In this document: positions 15,358-21,700 of the stretch, piece by piece
Numbering within the stretch: the first letter of the stretch is position 1
How the letters are laid out: the number at the start of each line of letters is the position of its first letter
Assembly (NCBI GenBank): GCA_001870995.2
Contig: MLAV02000030.1
Span: forward strand, 1 to 21,700
DNA from: Chitinophaga sp. CB10
GTDB taxonomy: Bacteria; Bacteroidota; Bacteroidia; Chitinophagales; Chitinophagaceae
Direction of reading: 5' to 3'
Length of the DNA: 21,700 bases
The notes under the pieces: generated by a model
Told to the model about the DNA's origin: nothing
Seen by the model: the letters and a program-made list of their open reading frames with translations, nothing else
Databases searched by the model: none
Translations under genes and position numbers: made by a program

Positions 15358-15741
15358 ATGATTGATTTCAAACGTTTGGACCACATACTGATCAGTGTCC
15401 CGCCCGGAAGCAAAGAGGCAGCACGAAAGTTCTATACCGAAGTATTGCGCCTGAAGGAAATTCCCGGCGATCATCCGCGCGGTGCGGTTTGGTTTGAAAT
15501 CGCCGATGTGCAACTGCACATCCGGGAAGAAGAAGGGCACAATCCCCGTTCCGACCGGCATCCGGCTTTTGAAGTGAAAGATATACAAGAAGCAAAAAAT
15601 TACCTGGAAAAGCTGCATATACCCATCAGCTATTCTTCGGAAATAACAGGCCGTGACAGGTGTTTTTTCCGCGACCCCTGGGGCAACCGTTTTGAACTGA
15701 TAGAATTTGATAAAGAAAATGTACTCGCAACAGTTAAATAA
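15358..15741 (+). CDS. VOC-family protein 2, cytoplasmic
   Basis: A 127-residue single VOC domain without a leader: RLDHILISVPPGSKEAARKFY, then AVWFEIADVQLHIREEEGHN and RCFFRDPWGNRFELIEF. The His of LDHIL and the Glu of FELIEF are the usual metal ligands. The second half (HPAFEVKDIQEAKNYLEK) is typical of glyoxalase/bleomycin-resistance-type members. It could be an isomerase, lyase or dioxygenase; the substrate is unknown. It overlaps the start of the transporter gene. Confidence 0.87.
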   Translation: MIDFKRLDHILISVPPGSKEAARKFYTEVLRLKEIPGDHPRGAVWFEIADVQLHIREEEGHNPRSDRHPAFEVKDIQEAKNYLEKLHIPISYSSEITGRDRCFFRDPWGNRFELIEFDKENVLATVK

Positions 15742-16891
15742 GCAACTTTTGGTTTTGATGACGGCCACCACCGGTCTGGTGGTGGCAAACATCTATTATA
15801 ACCAACCCTTGCTGGTGTTAATGACAAAAACGTTTAACGTGAACGCAGTGGAAATAAGCAGTGTACCCATGTTCACACAGATCGGTTATGCGTTGGGCCT
15901 GTTTTTTGTGGTGCCGCTCGGCGACAAACTGAAACGGAAAAAGCTCATTCTCACAGACTTTGTTTTCATCATTGCTTCGTTGTTGTTTGCCGCATTTTCG
16001 CAGTCACCGTTGCAGTTGAAAATAGCGAGTTTCCTGATCGGGTTTACCTCCATTGTTCCGCAGATTATTGTGCCAATGGCAGCGCAGTTGGCATCTGACG
16101 AAAAACGTGGCGCCGTCATCGGAACGGTAATGACAGGCTTGCTCATTGGTATCCTCGGCTCACGTACCGTCAGTGGTTTTGCAGGGGAATATTTCGGCTG
16201 GCGGTCCGCTTTTATAGTAGCCGCAGTGTTGATGATACTTTTGTTTGTGATGTTGTTGCTGTGGTTGCCGGAAATGAAGCCCGATTTCAAAGGCAATTAT
16301 TTTTCCTTGCTACGGTCTTGCGTTGAGCAGTTCCGGGTGCTTCCAAAACTACGAATAGCGTGCTTACGTGGTGGTTTGAATTTTGGATGTTTTTGTCTGT
16401 TCTGGACTACGCTGACGTTTCTGTTAAGCGGACCGCCATTCCGTATGGGCAGCGACGTTGCAGGCATTATGGGTTTGGTTGGCATTGCAGGGACACTCGG
16501 CGCTTCCGGTGCAGGACGGTTGAGCGACAGAATGCACAAAAACACCCTGATTGTCGTTGCGGTTTCCACCATTATGGTTTCGTGGATTATTCTCGGCTTT
16601 TCAGCAACAAGCATGATCGGGTTAGTGGTCGGTGCATTCGTGCTCGATTTTGGTGTGCAATCCATGCACATCACTAACCAAACCATTATTCTCGAAGGCA
16701 ATCCACCTGAAAGAAGCCGTATCAACACGATGTATATGTTTATGTATTTTGTCGGTGGTGCACTCGGAACGCTGGTCGGTGGCTATTTATGGCATTATTT
16801 CAAGTGGCACGGAATTGTGTTTGCCGGTTTTACATGGGCAACACTTTCTTTGGCGATAACTCTTCTATTCACTAAACAATCTGACAAATGA
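15719..16891 (+). CDS. MFS transporter (YnfM/aromatic-compound exporter-like)
   Basis: A 390-residue major-facilitator protein with 12 predicted membrane helices. It begins QLLVLMTATTGLVVANIYYNQPLLVLM and has the loop motif PLGDKLKRKK after helix 2 and LSDRMHKN in the matching place of the second half. The group contains sugar, drug and organic-acid permeases, so direction is uncertain. In this setting it may take up the substrate processed outside or expel a product. I chose the ATG at 15719 over an upstream TTG at 15707. It overlaps both neighbours, with an ATGA link to the next gene. Confidence 0.9.
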   Translation: MYSQQLNKQLLVLMTATTGLVVANIYYNQPLLVLMTKTFNVNAVEISSVPMFTQIGYALGLFFVVPLGDKLKRKKLILTDFVFIIASLLFAAFSQSPLQLKIASFLIGFTSIVPQIIVPMAAQLASDEKRGAVIGTVMTGLLIGILGSRTVSGFAGEYFGWRSAFIVAAVLMILLFVMLLLWLPEMKPDFKGNYFSLLRSCVEQFRVLPKLRIACLRGGLNFGCFCLFWTTLTFLLSGPPFRMGSDVAGIMGLVGIAGTLGASGAGRLSDRMHKNTLIVVAVSTIMVSWIILGFSATSMIGLVVGAFVLDFGVQSMHITNQTIILEGNPPERSRINTMYMFMYFVGGALGTLVGGYLWHYFKWHGIVFAGFTWATLSLAITLLFTKQSDK

Positions 16892-17994
16892 AAAACTTGA
16901 TCACATTTATTGTTTTAATTTTTATCTGTTCAAAAGCTATGGCACAGCAAAATTATGAAGTGATTGCCCGAATATCACCGCCAGATCCGGATATGTCAGG
17001 TATTGCCGTAAGTTCGGACAACCGTGTGTTTCTAGGCTTTCCGCGCCACGCCGATAATCATAAGGAATTTGCATTGGCAGAGCTGGTCAATGGCAAGCTG
17101 GTTCCTTTCCCCAATAAAGACTATGTGTATCCGTCAGTCAGGCCGTATAAAGATTGGCTCGTTTCACCGCACGGAATGTACATGGACAAAAACGATGTAC
17201 TTTGGGTACTGGACGATGGTAAACGTTCTGGCATCAAAGAAATTCCTGAAGGTGCTGCCAAAGTCGTAGCCATTGATATCCATACCCAAAAAGTCCTGCA
17301 CAGCCTGATCATCGGCAAGCCCGTTTTGGCAGACGATGCTCATTACAACGATCTGCGGGTTGACTTGTCGCATGGCAGGCAGGGAACGGTTTACATCGCC
17401 AATTCCGGCTTTGGTGAGCATTATTCTTTGGTGGTCATAGACGTGGCAAGCGGCAAGGTCCGGGAAGTATTGTATAATCATCCATCTGTTTCACCTGAAC
17501 CGGGCTTTATGGGCTTTTTGGAAAGTGTACCGCTGGTGTATGATTTAAAGAAACAAACTTTCCCCAACGGCGGTGCAGACGGCATCGCTATCAGTGCTGA
17601 TGAAAAAACGCTGTACTGGACAGCGATTACCGGAAGGAAGCTATACAGCATTTCAACGGATGTGTTGAGCAATTTTAACGCTTCTGAAAAAGAAATAGCG
17701 CAAGCCGTAGCCTTTGAAGGGGAACGCCCCGCCTGCGATGGACTGGCGGAAGATGAAAACGGGAACATCTACTTTGGCGCTTTTGAACAGCAGTCCATCA
17801 TTCAGCGGGATAAGAAAGGGCAATATCATTTGCTGGCATACGATAAAGACAACTTTGTATGGCCTGACGGATTAGCGTATCGTAACGGATATGTGTATGT
17901 AACACTGGGGCAGTGGAACCGTTTGCCCGGATTTAACAACGGAAAGGATCTGCGCAAACTGCCTTACTTAGTGGTGAAAATAAAAGTGAATTGA
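16888..17994 (+). CDS. Royal-jelly/yellow-type beta-propeller protein 2, exported
   Basis: A 368-residue paralogue of the protein at 9529, starting with a signal peptide (MKNLITFIVLIFICSKAMAQ). It shares SGIAVSSDNRVFLGFPRH, LWVLDDGKRSGIKEIPEGAAKVVAIDI, YNDLRVDLSHGRQGTVYIANSGFG, GADGIAISADEKTLYWTA and the ending VWPDGLAYRNGYVYVTLGQWNRLPGFNNGKDLR (the first copy ends in closely similar words). It is clearly closer to copy 1 than to copy 3. A lactonase or tautomerase role on an exported intermediate is an inference from the fold. Confidence 0.86.
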   Translation: MKNLITFIVLIFICSKAMAQQNYEVIARISPPDPDMSGIAVSSDNRVFLGFPRHADNHKEFALAELVNGKLVPFPNKDYVYPSVRPYKDWLVSPHGMYMDKNDVLWVLDDGKRSGIKEIPEGAAKVVAIDIHTQKVLHSLIIGKPVLADDAHYNDLRVDLSHGRQGTVYIANSGFGEHYSLVVIDVASGKVREVLYNHPSVSPEPGFMGFLESVPLVYDLKKQTFPNGGADGIAISADEKTLYWTAITGRKLYSISTDVLSNFNASEKEIAQAVAFEGERPACDGLAEDENGNIYFGAFEQQSIIQRDKKGQYHLLAYDKDNFVWPDGLAYRNGYVYVTLGQWNRLPGFNNGKDLRKLPYLVVKIKVN

Positions 17995-18045
17995 AAAGAT
18001 TAAGTACCCAGGAACTATTTTATAAAGGATTAAACAAAACAGTCT

Positions 18046-19131
18046 ATGACGAACATATTTTTTACAGCATTGACATTCTGCGCTATGGTTACCGCATCCT
18101 ATGCCCAGCAGCAACCACCGAAGCTGCACGTGGTGGCGACAACAAGCGAACATAACTGGAATGGTATAGCCATTTCCAACGACAACCGCCTGTTTGCAGA
18201 TTTTCCCCGTTGGGAAAAAGGCAGCAACCCGTCGCTCGTTGAAATAAAAGACGGGAAGGAAATACCGTTTCCCGGCAATGGATGGAACGAATGGCAGCCG
18301 GGCAAAGACCCTAAAACGGCTTTTGTTTCGCTCAATTCCCTCTATATCAACCGTGCCGACAACCATTTATGGGTAACGGATGCAGGCGAGGCATTCTACA
18401 AAACCATTGTACCGCAATCGCCCAAACTGGTAGAGATTGATCTGGTTACAAACAAGGTAGTCAACGTTTTTTTGATTGACGAAGAATATGCGCCTGTGGG
18501 AAGCCATTTGAACGACATCCGCATACAGGGCGATCATGTGTTCATCACCGAATCAGGTACGGGCACTATCTTGGTGCTGAACCGGAAAACAAAAGCCATC
18601 CGCAGGCTGTTGGCAGGTTCAAAGCTCACCAAGGCCGACCCCCAAGGACAGCCGGTAATTGACGGTTTTCGGCTACAAGGGGCAGACGGCAAAACGCCCG
18701 CTATCCATACCGACCAGTTAGACCTTTCCGCAGATGGAAAAACATTGTTTTTCATGTCGCCTTTTGGCCCCAACCTGTACAAAGTAGCCGTCGCCGATTT
18801 GTTGAACGAAAGTCTTAACGACGATGAACTTGAAAAACGGGTTACGGTGGATAGAACGGTCAATCCGGTTGGCGGTATTGTAATGGATGACAAAGACAAC
18901 CTCTATCTTTCCGAAATAGAAACGGGAAGCATCCGATGTGAAGGGGCCGACAAACAGACCAAATGGATCTTGAAAGATCCGCGCTTGGTGTGGCCCGATG
19001 CCTATTCCATTGCCCTCGATGGCACGTTTTACATGGTAGTGGCACAAATATCCAATATGACCTTCATGCGTAAAGGAGAAGATTTACGCAGACCACCCTA
19101 TTATATTTTCAGCTTTAAACCCGAAAGATAA
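18046..19131 (+). CDS. Royal-jelly/yellow-type beta-propeller protein 3, exported
   Basis: A 361-residue member of the same family, with a signal peptide (FFTALTFCAMVTASYAQ). It keeps WNGIAISNDNRLFADFPRW, LWVTDAG, PKLVEIDL, LNDIRIQGDHVFITESGTG, DQLDLSADGKTLFFMSPFG, GGIVMDDKDNLYLSE and RLVWPDAYSIALDGTFYMV. Several loops differ from copies 1 and 2, including the absence of the GQWxRxPGxNNGKDLR tail, so it may act on a different compound. A 51-bp spacer separates it from copy 2. Confidence 0.85.
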   Translation: MTNIFFTALTFCAMVTASYAQQQPPKLHVVATTSEHNWNGIAISNDNRLFADFPRWEKGSNPSLVEIKDGKEIPFPGNGWNEWQPGKDPKTAFVSLNSLYINRADNHLWVTDAGEAFYKTIVPQSPKLVEIDLVTNKVVNVFLIDEEYAPVGSHLNDIRIQGDHVFITESGTGTILVLNRKTKAIRRLLAGSKLTKADPQGQPVIDGFRLQGADGKTPAIHTDQLDLSADGKTLFFMSPFGPNLYKVAVADLLNESLNDDELEKRVTVDRTVNPVGGIVMDDKDNLYLSEIETGSIRCEGADKQTKWILKDPRLVWPDAYSIALDGTFYMVVAQISNMTFMRKGEDLRRPPYYIFSFKPER

Positions 19132-19200
19132 TACGGTTCAGAAGCAAAGATAAATGCATATCAATAAATAATTAAACAGACAATTCATAAACATACAATT

Positions 19201-20244
19201 ATGGAATACAGATTTTTAGGCGGTTCCGGCTTAAAGGTTCCGGTACTTAGTTTCGGCACTGCGACTTTTGGCGGTGGCAACGATTTTTTCAAAGCCTGGG
19301 GCAGTACACAGGTAGAAGAAGCCAAAAGGCTCGTGGATATCTGCGTTGATGCAGGTGTAAATTTATTTGATACGGCCGATATTTATTCGGATGGTCTGTC
19401 CGAAGAAATATTAGGCAAGGCCATTGCCCACCTACAGCGCGACAAACTGCTGATTTCTACGAAAACCACTTTCACTTTTGGCAACGAAGTTCCGAACAAT
19501 CAGGGCTCTTCACGTTACCATATTTTGAAACAGGTTGAAGGGAGCTTGAAACGCCTAGGTACAGACTACATAGACATCTACCACATGCACGGTTTTGATG
19601 GCAACACACCTGTAGAAGAAACTTTGAGGACATTGGATGATTTAGTCGAAAGCGGCAAAGTGCGTTACATTGCAGCTTCCAATTTTTCGGGCTGGCATTT
19701 GATGAAGTCATTGGATATTTCAGAAAAATACGGATGGAACAGATACGTTGCACACCAGATTTATTACTCATTGGCCAATCGTGAATATGAATGGGAACTG
19801 ATGCCTTTGGGGTTAGACCAAAAGGTGGGCGCTATCATCTGGTCGCCTTTGGCGGGTGGCAGATTGGGCGGTAAATTCAGCAGGAAAAAGGAATGGCCTA
19901 CTTCCGGGCGTGTCGCTTCCGGTGGCAGCCCAGTGCTGGATGACGTGGTTGGCAGGGAACATCTACTAAGGATTACCGATGCACTGGAAGATATTGCGGA
20001 AGAAACAGGTAAGTCCGTTTCCCAGGTTGCATTGAACTGGCTTTTGCAGCGCCCTACCGTTTCCAGCATCATCATCGGCGCAAGGGACGAAGAACAGCTG
20101 AAGCAAAACCTGTACGCAGTGGGCTGGAACCTAAGCGTAGAGCAGATAAAAAAACTGGACGAAGCCAGCACCGTGCCGCCAATTTACCCGTATTGGCATC
20201 AGTGGCAAAACAAATCACTGAATCCTACACCGAAATTCTATTAA
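19201..20244 (+). CDS. Aldo/keto reductase 2, cytoplasmic
   Basis: A 347-residue NAD(P)H-dependent reductase without a leader. The tetrad is D57 and Y62 (LFDTADIYSDG), K88 (ISTKTTF) and H130 (YHMHG). Cofactor-site residues follow in SSIIIGARDEEQLKQN. The type resembles the YajO/voltage-gated-channel-beta-like group of aldo/keto reductases. It is the last gene of the series, after a 69-bp gap that could hold a separate promoter, although none is clear. A hairpin terminator follows 27 bp after its stop. Confidence 0.91.
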   Translation: MEYRFLGGSGLKVPVLSFGTATFGGGNDFFKAWGSTQVEEAKRLVDICVDAGVNLFDTADIYSDGLSEEILGKAIAHLQRDKLLISTKTTFTFGNEVPNNQGSSRYHILKQVEGSLKRLGTDYIDIYHMHGFDGNTPVEETLRTLDDLVESGKVRYIAASNFSGWHLMKSLDISEKYGWNRYVAHQIYYSLANREYEWELMPLGLDQKVGAIIWSPLAGGRLGGKFSRKKEWPTSGRVASGGSPVLDDVVGREHLLRITDALEDIAEETGKSVSQVALNWLLQRPTVSSIIIGARDEEQLKQNLYAVGWNLSVEQIKKLDEASTVPPIYPYWHQWQNKSLNPTPKFY

Positions 20245-20271
20245 AAGAATATCCTTGAATTAGAAATTTGC

Positions 20272-20299
20272 AGAAGGTCGCATATAATTGCGACCTTCT
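20272..20299 (+). terminator. Terminator-like hairpin after the operon
   Basis: AGAAGGTCGCA pairs perfectly with TGCGACCTTCT across the loop TATAAT. The stem is long and stable and lies 27 bp after the last gene's stop codon. There is no full T-run, so it may work with Rho or mainly protect the 3' end. Confidence 0.65.
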
Positions 20300-20369
20300 T
20301 GCTGAATATTCTACAAAGTGCTTGAAATGGAAGAACTTTTAATGACGAAAAGTTTAACTTCATTATCTT

Positions 20370-20545
20370 TAATACCCTTTACCCACAGGAATTAACTGTT
20401 AAGTATTTTAGACATAATGCTTCAGAGCTATTTCAGGATTACGTATTGCTTAATCAAGGATAAAATACACAGATAGCCGTATTCAAGAAACTGCTCTTGG
20501 CTTAGGATTTACTGACGACCGTCATCTCAACATTAAAACGGTTGC
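20370..20545 (+). pseudogene. Decayed AraC-like C-terminal fragment
   Basis: Two plus-strand frames broken by stops resemble an AraC helix-turn-helix tail. The first is ...KYFRHNASELFQDYVLLNQ; the second is RIKYTDSRIQETALGLGFTDDRHLN, whose second part matches the GFTDESHLN region of the intact regulator at 6318. A frameshift near 20455-20465 joins them. No start codon or rest of the protein remains. The remaining sequence from 20300 to 20628 shows nothing else I can support. Confidence 0.42.
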
Positions 20546-20628
20546 AGAAAATAATGCTCAAAATACAAGGATAAATATAATTTACAGTATGCTAAATAAG
20601 ATTACTATCTCTGTCGTTGAATATATAC

Positions 20629-21456
20629 TCAATTATTCTTACTGCACCAATGCTGTAAATCCGGATCATTCTTAATGCGCTCCATTTCTTTCCCGACTAT
20701 GTGCAGAATGTCTGCCTTTATCTGACGGTAATTGCTTTCAATTTTCTGCTTCATCATATTTTCTCCTTGCTCATTTACAAAAGATAAAATTTGCGGTATC
20801 TTTTGGTACGCCTTTGTTTCTGCAGCTACCTTTTCATTATCTACAATTTCGGCATGGAAAATCTTCTGTTCGATACATTCATCGAAGTTATCTGATATAG
20901 CACCAACAAACATACCCTGTGTGAGCGTGGAAATTTTTGAAGCAGATATCAGGCTATCCAATTGGGTAGATATGGAAGTGGATTTATCGTTTCGGTTGAT
21001 GATCATACTCTGGCGCTTCTGCAACACTTTACCGAAGCGTTCTGACAGGCTCTTTGCTGTTTCTCCACGACCTGACCGCTGAATATATTACCGACGGTTC
21101 CGTATTACCTTACTCTCCTTGTCACCGTAATCCCTTGTTAATTGCGAAAAATCCTGAAAGCCCAAGCAAACTGCCACCTTATTACTTCTCGCCGTTGCGA
21201 TAAGATTATCCAATCCTCTGAAATAAATCGTCGGCAGCTCGTCTATGATAACGGAACTCTTTAGCTGTCCCTTTTTATTAATTAGCTTTACAATCCTCGA
21301 ATTGTACAAATCCAATGCTGCGGAATAGATATTTTGTCGGTCGGGATTGTTTCCTACACACAAAATCTTTGGTTCTTCGGATTATTGATGTCGAGTGTAA
21401 AATCATCGCCTGTCATTACCCAATACAACTGATGGCTAAACTCGTTTTTACCGTTA
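20629..21456 (-). pseudogene. mobC: Second half of mobC (TraG/VirD4-type coupling protein), frameshifted
   Basis: This is the C-terminal half of the Bacteroidota MobC coupling ATPase that links relaxase-bound DNA to the conjugation channel. Minus-strand pieces read NEFSHQLYWVMTGDDFTLDINNP, then CVGNNPDRQNIYSAALDLYN, SSVIIDELPTIYFRGLDNLI (Walker B region), ATARSNKVAVCLGFQDFSQL, then TVGNIFSGQVV, and finally LQKRQSMIINRNDKSTSIS to DLQHWCSKNN. Frame breaks are seen near 21365-21380, 21095-21105 and 21060-21068, each repairable by about one base. The N-terminal half, including Walker A, is absent. The gene is non-functional as written. Confidence 0.82.
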
Positions 21457-21627
21457 TTATTTTTTCAGATACTCTGCTTCAAATTCTTCGGTTAGCTGAA
21501 TAATTTTTTGGCACAATAACGCCATTTCTGCTGTTTGCTTTTCTAACTTATAAAGGAAAGCTGAGGCTTTTTTCTCGGAAAAATGATGATACAACATTTT
21601 CACAATTTGGTTATAGTTTACACCCAT
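21457..21627 (-). pseudogene. mobA: C-terminal part of a MobA-like mobilisation protein
   Basis: A 56-codon frame from ATG 21627 reads MGVNYNQIVKMLYHHFSEKK and ends LCQKIIQLTEEFEAEYLKK, as in the last third of Bacteroidota MobA proteins, helpers of the MobB relaxase. Its stop is at once followed by the middle of mobC with no mobB between. Upstream of 21627 the same frame is closed by a TAG within about 15 bases, and the rest up to the window end is not clearly readable. The fragment is a remnant. Confidence 0.6.
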
Positions 21628-21700
21628 TGTAAGCTTCCCCTAAAACTAAGCCAGTCAGGATTAGAGCTTCTCATGCAATAGACCTTGATAAAAACGCTCG

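Noticed and set aside
1..21700. CRISPR arrays, tRNA and rRNA genes
   Set aside because: I saw no regularly spaced repeats and no tRNA- or rRNA-like sequence on either strand by eye.

Overview
The window looks like accessory DNA of a Bacteroidota bacterium. The evidence is RteC- and MobA/MobC-type conjugative-element genes, several -7 promoter boxes of the TAnnTTTG class, weak or absent Shine-Dalgarno sites, and AT-rich spacers. I cannot name the genus.

Layout. (1) 1-3260: an AT-rich restriction-modification locus. A Type II-like adenine methyltransferase, broken at its 5' side near the window edge, converges on a small restriction-endonuclease-like gene. That gene is interrupted by a complete 1,332-bp IS256-family element with an 8-bp target duplication; removing the element restores a 212-residue reading frame exactly. 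(2) 3302-4730: a CLC-type channel/antiporter gene preceded by a recognisable fluoride (crcB) riboswitch and a promoter, so it is best read as a CLC-F fluoride exporter. (3) 4997-5818: rteC, a regulator of CTnDOT-type conjugative elements. (4) 6318-20244: an AraC-family regulator divergent from a tightly packed, same-strand series of 16 genes, many overlapping. In order these are: amidohydrolase lipoprotein, quinol-monooxygenase-like ABM protein, cupin, royal-jelly/yellow-type beta-propeller, PPC/DUF296 protein, aldo/keto reductase, frameshifted F420/NADP oxidoreductase-like gene, VOC protein, EthD protein, second ABM protein, shikimate-dehydrogenase-like enzyme, second VOC protein, MFS transporter, two more propellers, and a second aldo/keto reductase. 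(5) 20272-21700: a terminator-like hairpin, a decayed AraC-like fragment, and a badly decayed mobA/mobC mobilisation segment.

How it fits together. The 16-gene series looks like one AraC-controlled catabolic or detoxification operon for an unidentified small, probably ring-containing or quinone-like, molecule. At least nine products carry Sec, Tat-like or lipoprotein leaders, so much of the pathway probably works outside the cytoplasm, with an MFS protein linking the compartments. The operon repeats its families (three propellers, two ABM, two VOC, two aldo/keto reductases).

The regulator-operon block is bracketed by two diverged copies of the mobC 3' end in the same orientation (about 6190-6290 and 20629 onward). 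This suggests it entered a conjugative element just downstream of mobC. The element's own mobilisation genes here are no longer intact: mobA runs straight into the second half of mobC, mobB is missing, and mobC has several frameshifts. Some frameshifts could be sequencing errors.
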